This document shows, one piece after another, positions 1-5,643 of a stretch of 5,643 nt of DNA. Both the position numbers and the translations under genes were made by a program. The notes under the pieces were generated by a model. The model searched no databases, was not told the DNA's origin, and worked only from the letters and a program-made list of their open reading frames with translations. This stretch comes from Burkholderiales bacterium (GTDB lineage: Bacteria > Pseudomonadota > Gammaproteobacteria > Burkholderiales > SG8-39): NCBI GenBank assembly GCA_027457185.1, contig DAIDTN010000215.1, positions 1 to 5,643 of the forward strand, read 5' to 3'. How positions within the stretch are numbered: the stretch's first letter is position 1; each line of letters begins with the position of its first letter.

Positions 1-727
1 CACCGCGTGCCAATGCCGAGTCGTAGGGTTCCAGCAGCAGGACGGCCGCCCCTTCGCCCAATACCAGACCGGTCCGATCGGCGCTAAACGGCCGGCACGA
101 TCGGGACGGATCGCCGAGCGCAGGCGATGCCAGAGTCTGCATGGCTTGCCAGGCGCGCAGCACGCTGGGCTGGAGCAGCGCCTCGCTGCCTCCTGCGAGC
201 GCGCAGTCGACTTCGCCGCAGGCGATGGCCTTGGCCGCCTCGGCCAGCGCCACGGCGGACGAGGCACAGGCGATCGAGTAGGTGAGCACCGGGCCGTGCA
301 GCTTGGCGCGCATGGCGATGTGGGCGGCCGGCGCGTTGGGCATGAAGGCCGGCACGGTCAGCGGCGGGACGCGACCGGAATTCTGGTGGCTGCGGAAGGC
401 CTCTTCGATGGCAGCGGCGCCACCCATGCCGGTGCCCAGATATACGCCTGCGCTTTCGTCCAGTGCCTCCAAACCGGCATCGGCCCGCGCCATTTCGGCC
501 GCCGCTACGGCAAGCTGGCTGACGCGATCCACGCCGGCCAGTTGCAGGCGCGAAAACCAGCGCGTAACGTCGAAGGGCGCGCGCGCAACAACGGCCGGGC
601 CCGCGCCGCCTTCGTCCCAGCGCGTAATCGCCGAGCGGCCGGCGAGCAAGTCGTCGAAGACCGCGTCGGGCTTATCGCCGTGGGGCGAGACCAGCCCGAT
701 CCCGGTGATCGCGACCCGGCGCCTCAT
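1..727 (-). CDS. Beta-ketoacyl-ACP synthase (FabF/KAS II-like), C-terminal part cut by window edge
   Basis: The first 242 residues are visible, about 60% of a usual 400-420 residue condensing enzyme. The start MRRRVAITGIGLVSPHG is the classic N-terminal strand of the family. The active-site region GPVLTYSIACASSA places the nucleophilic cysteine at residue 154 (codon 268-266). GTGMGG near residue 100 and GLVLGEGAAVLLLEP near 220 are also typical. The two catalytic histidines expected downstream lie outside the window, so activity cannot be judged. Family role: decarboxylative Claisen condensation of a Cys-bound acyl chain with malonyl-ACP in the cytoplasm. The ATG overlaps the ACP stop codon (ATGA), and no Shine-Dalgarno-like sequence precedes it, which suggests translational coupling to the ACP. 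The partner ACP and Cys-hydrolase point to a secondary lipid or polyketide pathway rather than housekeeping FabF, which normally sits among fab genes. The family is secure; the substrate is unknown. Confidence 0.93.
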   Translation of the reverse strand, partial: MRRRVAITGIGLVSPHGDKPDAVFDDLLAGRSAITRWDEGGAGPAVVARAPFDVTRWFSRLQLAGVDRVSQLAVAAAEMARADAGLEALDESAGVYLGTGMGGAAAIEEAFRSHQNSGRVPPLTVPAFMPNAPAAHIAMRAKLHGPVLTYSIACASSAVALAEAAKAIACGEVDCALAGGSEALLQPSVLRAWQAMQTLASPALGDPSRSCRPFSADRTGLVLGEGAAVLLLEPYDSALARG

Positions 728-963
728 GCCGGGCTGGGCACGCGCAGTTCGTCTATCAGTGCGGCCAGCGACGCCAGGGTGTTCACGTCCTGACGGTTAT
801 CGGGGAAGTCCACGTTGAAGTGTTCCTCGACGGTGAACAGCAGTTCGGCCAGCGACAGCGAGTCCAATCCATAATCCGCCAGCGGTGCGTCGGCCTTCAG
901 CGTCGAAACGTCGATTTCGAATTTGTCGTGTATCAATTGCTTGAGTTGTTCTACCGTGTTCAT
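724..963 (-). CDS. Acyl carrier protein (phosphopantetheine-binding)
   Basis: A 79-residue stand-alone carrier protein, the normal size for the family. The motif YGLDSLSLAELLF holds the DSL signature, with Ser35 as the expected 4'-phosphopantetheine attachment site. It is followed by the acidic helix II (AELLFTVEEHFNVDF) that carrier proteins use to dock partner enzymes. Role: carries acyl intermediates as thioesters in the cytoplasm. Its divergent sequence and its place between a Cys-hydrolase and a ketosynthase suggest a dedicated carrier rather than the housekeeping AcpP, whose usual motif is ADSLDTVE. The ATG is preceded by TGAGGTCGCC, so the ribosome-binding sequence overlaps the stop codon of the upstream hydrolase. 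The downstream ketosynthase overlaps it by 4 nt. No phosphopantetheinyl transferase is visible in the window, so activation must come from elsewhere. Confidence 0.93.
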   Translation of the reverse strand: MNTVEQLKQLIHDKFEIDVSTLKADAPLADYGLDSLSLAELLFTVEEHFNVDFPDNRQDVNTLASLAALIDELRVPSPA

Positions 964-967
964 GGCG

Positions 968-972
968 ACCTC
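968..972 (-). promoter_or_regulatory. Ribosome-binding site of the ACP gene, overlapping the hydrolase stop codon
   Basis: Reading the minus strand, TGAGGTCGCC precedes the ACP ATG. GAGGT is a plausible Shine-Dalgarno core about 4 nt from the start, a short spacing. Its GA is part of the TGA stop of the hydrolase, so termination of one gene and initiation of the next take place at the same site, which favours balanced expression of the two proteins. Confidence 0.5.
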
Positions 973-1852
973 AGTTGAAAATCATATCCAGCGCGGCTGC
1001 AGGCACCGGTGCCGGGAGCACGCCCGCGACGGCCCGCTCCAGCGGGCTTGCTTCGGCGCGCACGGGCGGCGCAAGGCGCTTGACGAATTGGGCGAGCAAG
1101 GAGGCGACCTCCTGCCTGTCATTGTCAATGGTGACCATGTGATAGCTGTCCTCGAGGACCGCGAGTTCCTTGTCGCGCGTCGGCAGCGCATCGAACAAGC
1201 GCTGCACGCTTTCGAGCCGCGTGATTTCGTCTTCGCGCGCATGAATCACCAGCAGGGGACAATCCAGATCCTTAAGGCCGGCGCGCACCGCAGCCATCAT
1301 GCGTGCGCCTTCGCGCAGGGCGCGCAGGGGTACGCGCGCGGGACCGGCGGCCGATTGGGCGCGTTGTTCCAGTTCGCGCGCGACCCATTTGCGGATCTTC
1401 GGGTTCTTGATTCCGTACGGCTCGCGTTCCGCGACCGAAAAATAGCGGTCGAGCCTGGTCCAATAGCCCAGATGGCGCAAATGCCGGATCGGCGGCAGAC
1501 CCCAGCCGTCGTAGGTGAACGTGGGCGAAATCAACACCAATCCGGCGATGCGCCGGCGCGATTTGAGCGCGGCGGCAGCGGCGAGAACCCCACCCATGCA
1601 CAGTCCCCCAAGTACAACCGGATCTTCGCGGCCAACGCGGGATTCGACGACCGCGACCGCCGCGTCGCGCCAGCGCCGCCAGTCCGGCGATATGGGGTCG
1701 GGCGCCAGGGTGTAGCCCGGAACGGTGACGGCCTCGTACGTCAGTCCGCGCATGCGCAGCGTGTGTGCGATGAGTCCGAACTCCTGCGGCGATGACAGCA
1801 GTCCGTGAAACAGCAATACCGGTATCGTCGAAGTCGCTTGCGATGCTTGCAT
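971..1852 (-). CDS. Alpha/beta-hydrolase (carboxylesterase/monoacylglycerol lipase-like) with cysteine nucleophile
   Basis: A 293-residue cytoplasmic protein with no signal peptide. VLLFHGLLSSPQEF (12-25) is the oxyanion-hole HG region. LGGLCMGGVL is the nucleophile elbow, with Cys85 where Ser is usual. REDEIT carries Asp208 and DSYHMVTIDND carries His238, both as in Est30/monoacylglycerol-lipase-type enzymes, so a Cys-Asp-His triad is likely. A cap segment lies around residues 112-180. After the last core helix (near Lys258) comes a Pro/Ala-rich tail of about 35 residues ending AALDMIFN. Cysteine in this box is known in dienelactone hydrolase and in polyhydroxyalkanoate synthases, the latter being acyltransferases. 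As first gene of an ACP and ketosynthase unit it may hydrolyse or transfer acyl groups from the ACP (inference). The ATG at 1852-1850 is the only usable start after the in-frame stop at 1870-1868; its ribosome-binding sequence is weak. The fold is secure; the reaction is not known. Confidence 0.88.
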   Translation of the reverse strand: MQASQATSTIPVLLFHGLLSSPQEFGLIAHTLRMRGLTYEAVTVPGYTLAPDPISPDWRRWRDAAVAVVESRVGREDPVVLGGLCMGGVLAAAAALKSRRRIAGLVLISPTFTYDGWGLPPIRHLRHLGYWTRLDRYFSVAEREPYGIKNPKIRKWVARELEQRAQSAAGPARVPLRALREGARMMAAVRAGLKDLDCPLLVIHAREDEITRLESVQRLFDALPTRDKELAVLEDSYHMVTIDNDRQEVASLLAQFVKRLAPPVRAEASPLERAVAGVLPAPVPAAALDMIFN

Positions 1853-1893
1853 GGAATGTGGCGTTCGTTAAGAATGCGCCATACTAGACATCA

Positions 1894-1915
1894 AACCTGA
1901 ATGCAACCTTAAAGG
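1894..1915. promoter_or_regulatory. Candidate OmpR-family operator: 11-bp direct repeat in the divergent promoter region
   Basis: The 70-nt gap between the divergent hydrolase and response-regulator genes contains AACCTGAATGC followed directly by AACCTTAAAGG on the plus strand. The first eight bases of the two units match at seven positions, with exactly one helical turn between them. Written as half-sites this is CTGAAT-N5-CTTAAA, resembling the PmrA/QseB-type box (YTTAAK-N5-YTTAAK). On the minus strand it ends 10 nt before TAGTAT (1886-1881), a 4/6 match to a -10 hexamer for the hydrolase unit, so a bound regulator could take the place of a -35 element. The second repeat overlaps the regulator's ribosome-binding sequence. 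The repeat is seen directly; binding by the adjacent regulator is inferred. Confidence 0.4.
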
Positions 1916-1916
1916 A
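1911..1916 (+). promoter_or_regulatory. Ribosome-binding site supporting the GTG start of the response regulator
   Basis: AAAGGA lies 6 nt before the GTG at 1923. It decides the start: the nearby ATG at 1916-1918 is in another frame and overlaps this sequence, while GTG opens directly into the receiver-domain strand (M)RVLLVEDD. Confidence 0.6.
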
Positions 1917-1922
1917 TGGCCG

Positions 1923-2591
1923 GTGCGCGTTTTGCTGGTTGAAGACGATCTGACCCTGCAGCGCGGATTGGCGCAGGTCCTCGCCGATGCCGGGCACCAG
2001 ACTGCGGTCGCCGGCGATGGGAGCCACGCAGACACCCTGCTGGCGACCGAATCTTTCGATCTGGTCGTGCTCGATCTCGGTTTGCCGGGAATGGACGGCA
2101 TTGAGGTGCTCGAGCGGCTGCGTCAGCGGCGGCAGACGATACCGGTGCTGATCCTGAGTGCTCGCGACCGTACGCTGGATCGTGTACGGGGTCTCGACCG
2201 CGGCGCCGATGACTACATGACGAAGCCCTTTGAGCTCTCGGAATTCGAGGCCCGCGTTCGCGCCTTGTTGCGTCGCGGACAGGGGGCCACCCTCAAGATC
2301 GGTCGGCTGGAATGGTTCTGGGATCGCCGCGAGATCACCGCCGACGGTGCCGTGCTGCCTCTTTCGCGGCATGAAATAAGCGTCCTTGAAGCACTGCTGC
2401 AGACACCGGGCCGCGTGATTGCAAAGAACACCCTGGCGAACCTCTTGGGCGACGACGGCGCTGCCGCAGGCGACAATATGGTGGAGGTCTACATCCACCG
2501 CCTGCGTCGCAAGTTGGCCGACGCCGGCGTCGAAATCGGTACTGTTCGCGGCATCGGCTATCGCCTGATCCAAACGCAAGGGGACCATTGA
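1923..2591 (+). CDS. OmpR-family response regulator, TctD/QseB-like
   Basis: A 222-residue regulator of normal length for the class. The receiver domain (about 1-115) has every key residue: acidic pair Asp8/Asp9, phospho-acceptor Asp51 in LVVLDLGLPGMDG, Ser79 in LILSARD, Tyr98 and Lys101 in GADDYMTKPF. The C-terminal winged-helix DNA-binding domain (about 125-218) shows LSRHEISVLEALLQTPGRVI, the recognition-helix region VEVYIHRLRRKL, and the final hairpin GTVRGIGYRL. It starts with GTG, supported by AAAGGA upstream. Its stop is one base before the kinase ATG, so the two form an operon. The family activates or represses promoters by binding direct repeats as a phosphorylated dimer; one such repeat lies just upstream. 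TctD itself controls tricarboxylate uptake, but no tct transport genes are visible here, so the target is unknown. The acyl unit, the efflux gene, or autoregulation are all possible. Confidence 0.93.
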   Translation: MRVLLVEDDLTLQRGLAQVLADAGHQTAVAGDGSHADTLLATESFDLVVLDLGLPGMDGIEVLERLRQRRQTIPVLILSARDRTLDRVRGLDRGADDYMTKPFELSEFEARVRALLRRGQGATLKIGRLEWFWDRREITADGAVLPLSRHEISVLEALLQTPGRVIAKNTLANLLGDDGAAAGDNMVEVYIHRLRRKLADAGVEIGTVRGIGYRLIQTQGDH

Positions 2592-2592
2592 A

Positions 2593-4008
2593 ATGCCCCG
2601 CCATTCCACTTCCCTGCGCAGCCGCCTCACGCGGCGTCTGGCGCTGGTTCTTGCCGGCATTGGTGTGATCGGCGCCATCGCCGCATATTGGCTCGGCTCC
2701 AGTTATGCCAATCTTGCGTACGATCGGGCGCTGGCCGACGATGTCGTGACCCTGGCCGAGCAAGTGAGCATGAAGCAGGGCCATATCCAGGTCGCCCTGC
2801 CGGACGCAGCCCTGAAATGGCTGCTCGCCGACGAGGGCGAGTTGGTCCTCTATCGGGTCACCGATCTGAGCACTATGACTGTGCTCGCCGCCAGAGGCGA
2901 CCTCGGCCCGATGCCGAGCAACATCGACGCGAACGGCCAAGCCGCGTATCGCGACGTCGAAACCGGCGGCAGACGCGTGCGCGTCTCCTACATGCGCCAT
3001 TTGGTCGATCCAAACGATGTGCCGGTTCTGGTCGAGATCGGCGAAACGACAGGCAAGCGGGACAAGATGACACGCGCCATCCTCGGCGCCACCATCCTGT
3101 TCATGGCGACCATGATCGCTGTTGCGGTCGGCCTGGTGCGGCATGGAGTGCGCACGGCATTGGAGCCCCTCAAGCTGCTGGAAGCAGAGGTGGCGCAGCG
3201 CTCCGGCACGGAGCTCACGCCGCTCGACCCGCTACATGCGCCCGAGGAGGTGCGCGGCCTCATCGACGCTATCAATCGCCTGATGGCGCGGGTTTCATCG
3301 GTTGTAGAATCACAAAGCCACTTCATCGCCAACGCCGCACATCAGTTGCGCACGCCATTGGCCGGTCTGAATCTACAGGCACAACGGGCGAGAAAAGCCA
3401 GTAACTCCAAGACACTCGACGCCTGTCTCATGGATGTCGAGGCAAGCGCTGCCCGGGCGAGCCACCTGATCGAGCAGATGCTGGTATTGGCCAAAGCTGA
3501 GGCCGTCGATCCGATGACTGATGGGCAGCCGGTGAATCTGGGCGCCGTGGCGCGTCAGGTGATTGAGCGTTTCCTGCCACTAGCCGATCAGCACCGCATG
3601 GATCTTGGCTACGACGGCAATGCGAAGGATCTTTACGTGGCAGGCAACGAGATGTTGTTCGCCGAAATGATCGGCAACCTCGTCGACAATGCCCTGCGTT
3701 ATGGCCGGAACGGCGGTCACGCGACCATAGCGACGCGCCGGGACGGCGGCGATGCGCTGGTCTCGGTGATCGACGACGGGCCGGGGATTGCGCTGGCCGA
3801 TCAGGAGCATGCCTTTGCGCGTTTCTACCGCTCGGATTCCTCGGCGCGCGGCGGCGCCGGCCTCGGACTCGCAATAGTGCGCGAAATCGCGGAACGCTAT
3901 CGCGGCCGCATGACCCTGCAGTCGAAACCGGGAGCCGGTTGCCGCTTCGATCTTCGCTTTCCGAGCGCTGGGGAGGAAGTGCCGCCGCACCCCGTCGGAC
4001 CGCAATAA
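2593..4008 (+). CDS. Membrane sensor histidine kinase, TctE/QseC-like
   Basis: A 471-residue inner-membrane kinase, the partner of the regulator ending one base upstream; AAGGGGA about 8 nt before the ATG serves as ribosome-binding site. A basic N-terminus leads into membrane segment 1 (about 16-36). The periplasmic region (about 37-160) resembles the 2CSK_N domain of TctE kinases (LAYDRALADDVVTLAEQV, then VALPDAAL and LVLYRVTD). Membrane segment 2 is about 161-182, followed by a HAMP linker to about 235. The dimerisation domain has His250 in SHFIANAAHQLRTPLAGL, the expected autophosphorylation site. The ATPase domain has the N box GNLVDNALRY (361-370), G1 VIDDGPGI (392-399) and G2 RGGAGLGLAIV (419-429). 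All catalytic motifs are intact. The signal is unknown; the family includes tricarboxylate sensors, but distant members respond to other cues. A short Pro-rich tail follows the ATPase domain. Confidence 0.93.
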   Translation: MPRHSTSLRSRLTRRLALVLAGIGVIGAIAAYWLGSSYANLAYDRALADDVVTLAEQVSMKQGHIQVALPDAALKWLLADEGELVLYRVTDLSTMTVLAARGDLGPMPSNIDANGQAAYRDVETGGRRVRVSYMRHLVDPNDVPVLVEIGETTGKRDKMTRAILGATILFMATMIAVAVGLVRHGVRTALEPLKLLEAEVAQRSGTELTPLDPLHAPEEVRGLIDAINRLMARVSSVVESQSHFIANAAHQLRTPLAGLNLQAQRARKASNSKTLDACLMDVEASAARASHLIEQMLVLAKAEAVDPMTDGQPVNLGAVARQVIERFLPLADQHRMDLGYDGNAKDLYVAGNEMLFAEMIGNLVDNALRYGRNGGHATIATRRDGGDALVSVIDDGPGIALADQEHAFARFYRSDSSARGGAGLGLAIVREIAERYRGRMTLQSKPGAGCRFDLRFPSAGEEVPPHPVGPQ

Positions 4009-4082
4009 TGGAGCTTCCCAACCGGCGCAGGGAATTATCGACTGGAGCTGTCCAGGCCCGGCCGTAGCGATTGAAACAGATT

Positions 4083-5597
4083 TCAAGGATTGCCAAGGGC
4101 GCCGATGGGCTCGCCCGATCCGGGCCGATTCCACCAGCCCCCTCCGAGCGCCTGGAATAGCGCCGCGGTGTCGGCGTAGCGATTGCCCTGCGCCTGGGAA
4201 AGCCCGATCAACGCCTGCTGATACGCCTGCTCGGCGTTCAACAGCGACAAATAGCTTATCGATCCCAGTTTCAGCGCCGTGCGCGCGATAGCGAGGGATT
4301 CGGCCGCCGAGCGTTCCGCGGCGGCCTGCGCCCTGACTGCATCGGCGTCGTATTGCAAAGCGCGCAACACGTCGACCACGTTCTCGAACGCGTTGAGAAC
4401 GGTGGAGCGATACATTGCCGCGGTCTGATCGAGACCGGCCTCCGCTGCGCGTTTGCGGTGGAGCAGCGTGCCGCCGGCGAACAGCGTCTGCGTGATATTG
4501 CCCGCAGCCAGCCACATGCCGGCGCCGGAACCGCCCAACAGTGCCGCCTGGGTCGCAACGTTTCCAACATCGGCGCTCAGGCTGAACTGGGGCAGCATGT
4601 TGGCAATGGCGACGCCGACCTCGGCGGTGGCGGCATGCAATTGCTCTTCCGCCGCGCGAACGTCCGGGCGTTGCTCGACCAGGCTGGAGGGCAGCGTTAG
4701 CGGCAGTTCTTGCGGCAGATGCAGCGACGACAGTTCGAAGCGTTCGGCCGGCTCCTCATCCGGGGTGCGGCCAAGCAGCCGTGTCAGCAGATCGCGCACT
4801 TGCGCCAGCTGTTTTTGCAGCGGGACCAGGCCGGCCTGCGCCTGCGCCAGCGCGGCCTGCTGTGCCACCACGTCCGCCATCGCTATCGCGCCTGCCTGAT
4901 ATTGCTTGCGCATCAGCGCCAGAGCCTCGGTTTCGAAGCGGATGACTTCCCCGGTCGCGGCGAGTTGCGCGCGCAGCGTGGCTTCCTGCACTGCCGCGTT
5001 GACCACGTTCGAAGTTAAGCTCAGATAGGTCGCCTCAAGCTGATAGCGTTGGACTGCGGCCTGAGCTTTAAGGTATTCCACCGTCCGGCGGTTGAGGCCG
5101 AAGACGTCGGGCGTATAGGAAACCGCCGCCTGCGCCGTATACAGACTGTAAATCGAGGCGTTCGATGCCAGCGGCGAGGCAAGCGTGGCCGCAGTCTTTT
5201 GGCGGGAGGACGAGTAAGCGGCTTGGACGGCCGGATAAAAAGCGCCCTGTTGTGCCTTGACGTTTTCCAGCGCCTGCCGCAGCGCCGCCGCGGCCGCTTG
5301 CATGTCTGGATTGGCTTTGATGGCTTGCTCGATCAGCGCGTTGAGCTGCGGCGACCGAAATAGCGTCCACCACTGCGGCGGGATGTCCATGCCCGGAACA
5401 AACCGCTGCGCGGCGCCGCCGCCGACGTTGGCGGACGCAGTTTGCGCCGCCAAGGGCTCGGGCGTATAGCGACTCGCCTGCGGGGCGGCAGGCCTGTGGA
5501 AATCCGGGCCCGCCGCACAGCCGGCGATCAAGGCTGCGGCCAGCGCCACCGCGGCCGCGGATAGCGGACGCGCGAAATGGATTTGCCCGGAACCCAT
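4083..5597 (-). CDS. RND-type efflux outer-membrane factor lipoprotein (NodT family)
   Basis: 504 residues from the ATG at 5597-5595. The signal peptide (SAAAVALAAALIAGC) ends in a lipobox with Cys27 as the lipidation site. Right after it comes GPDFHRP, the usual opening of these proteins. Two outer-membrane efflux (OEP) repeats follow: the first begins at QWWTLFRSPQLNALIEQA (75-92) with VSYTPDVFG near 159-167; the second begins at SLVEQRPDVRAAEEQL (305-320) with MLPQFSLSADVG after it. The end LFQALGGGWW (480-489) is also characteristic. Role: trimeric beta-barrel and alpha-helical tunnel through which an inner-membrane pump and a periplasmic adaptor expel drugs, metals or metabolites. A GTG at 5636 would add 13 residues, but it puts a long Arg-rich stretch before the signal peptide and overlaps a likely upstream gene, so ATG 5597 is preferred. 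It converges on the kinase gene with 74 nt between the stops, so the two are not co-transcribed. Pump partners and substrate lie outside the window. Confidence 0.92.
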   Translation of the reverse strand: MGSGQIHFARPLSAAAVALAAALIAGCAAGPDFHRPAAPQASRYTPEPLAAQTASANVGGGAAQRFVPGMDIPPQWWTLFRSPQLNALIEQAIKANPDMQAAAAALRQALENVKAQQGAFYPAVQAAYSSSRQKTAATLASPLASNASIYSLYTAQAAVSYTPDVFGLNRRTVEYLKAQAAVQRYQLEATYLSLTSNVVNAAVQEATLRAQLAATGEVIRFETEALALMRKQYQAGAIAMADVVAQQAALAQAQAGLVPLQKQLAQVRDLLTRLLGRTPDEEPAERFELSSLHLPQELPLTLPSSLVEQRPDVRAAEEQLHAATAEVGVAIANMLPQFSLSADVGNVATQAALLGGSGAGMWLAAGNITQTLFAGGTLLHRKRAAEAGLDQTAAMYRSTVLNAFENVVDVLRALQYDADAVRAQAAAERSAAESLAIARTALKLGSISYLSLLNAEQAYQQALIGLSQAQGNRYADTAALFQALGGGWWNRPGSGEPIGALGNP

Positions 5598-5601
5598 GCG
5601 T

Positions 5602-5643
5602 TCAGCCGCCACTGGCCGGCCCGGCCGGCGCCGCACCCTGGAC
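5602..5643 (-). CDS. Possible C-terminal end of an upstream gene (perhaps a periplasmic efflux adaptor)
   Basis: A minus-strand frame enters at the window edge and reads 13 codons (VQGAAPAGPASGG) to a TGA at 5604-5602, 4 nt before the preferred ATG of the outer-membrane factor. A flexible Ala/Pro/Gly tail is common at the end of HlyD/AcrA-type membrane fusion proteins, and such genes often lie next to outer-membrane factors. The spacing fits an operon. The visible piece is too short to assign a family, and chance read-through in GC-rich DNA cannot be excluded. Confidence 0.35.
   Translation of the reverse strand, partial: VQGAAPAGPASGG

Noticed and set aside
146..818. Two overlapping plus-strand open frames opposite the ketosynthase
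   Set aside because: They are the antisense of a well-conserved condensing enzyme; composition is low-complexity Arg/Ala/Gly with no domain.
1099..1113. Perfect inverted repeat AGGAGG-CGA-CCTCCT
   Set aside because: It lies inside the hydrolase coding sequence, has a 3-nt loop, and no suitable start codon or regulatory context; likely chance from codon use, though it mimics a Shine-Dalgarno core on both strands.
923..1795. Long plus-strand open frame (290 codons) opposite the hydrolase
   Set aside because: It is antisense to a gene with clear hydrolase motifs, has a His/Arg/Gly-rich composition with no recognisable domain, and is expected by chance in GC-rich DNA.
3340..3357. HQLRTP instead of the common HELRTP in the kinase histidine box
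   Set aside because: The Gln variant is usual among TctE-like kinases and does not mark loss of function.
4009..4082. Possible terminators between the convergent kinase and efflux genes (CTGGA-GCTG-TCCAG at 4042-4055; TTCCC/GGGAA at 4015-4034)
   Set aside because: Stems are only 5 bp and no T-tract follows on either strand, so an intrinsic terminator cannot be supported.
3580..4515. Minus-strand open frame of 311 codons running across the convergent gap
   Set aside because: It overlaps conserved motifs of both the kinase and the outer-membrane factor in other frames and has no recognisable domain.
5614..5633. Dense GGCC/CCGG palindromic run
   Set aside because: The overlapping palindromes leave no proper loop for a hairpin, and the run is explained by Ala/Pro/Gly codons in a GC-rich tail.

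Overview
This is a GC-rich, gene-dense window with very short intergenic gaps. Gene families and base composition suggest a Gram-negative proteobacterium, most likely a betaproteobacterium (tentative, since no RNA gene or phylogenetic marker is present). The Gram-negative part is firm: there is an outer-membrane efflux lipoprotein and a TctE-like sensor kinase with a periplasmic domain. No RNA genes, CRISPR arrays, insertion sequences or long repeats were seen.

Left part (1-1852, minus strand): a tight three-gene unit read from right to left. It holds an alpha/beta-hydrolase whose nucleophile-elbow residue is cysteine rather than serine, then a stand-alone acyl carrier protein (ACP), then a FabF-like beta-ketoacyl-ACP synthase cut off by the window edge. 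The hydrolase-ACP gap is 7 nt, and ACP and synthase overlap by the 4-nt ATGA. The set looks like the start of a secondary fatty-acid or polyketide-type cluster: the ACP carries the chain, the synthase extends it, and the Cys-hydrolase may release, edit or transfer it. The product is unknown.

Middle (1853-4008): a 70-nt divergent region, then a plus-strand two-component pair of the TctD/TctE (QseB/QseC-like) family: an OmpR-class response regulator with a GTG start and, one base later, its membrane sensor kinase. The divergent region holds an 11-bp-phased direct repeat (AACCTGAA / AACCTTAA), the arrangement expected for an OmpR-family dimer. It is placed so that it could control the acyl unit, the regulator itself, or both.

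Right part (4083-5643, minus strand): a NodT-type outer-membrane factor lipoprotein of a tripartite efflux pump, convergent with the kinase gene. Just upstream of it, the last 13 codons of another minus-strand reading frame end 4 nt before its ATG, possibly the end of a periplasmic adaptor gene. One reading of the locus is a regulator placed between a small lipid or polyketide pathway and an exporter. That functional link is inference from gene order only.
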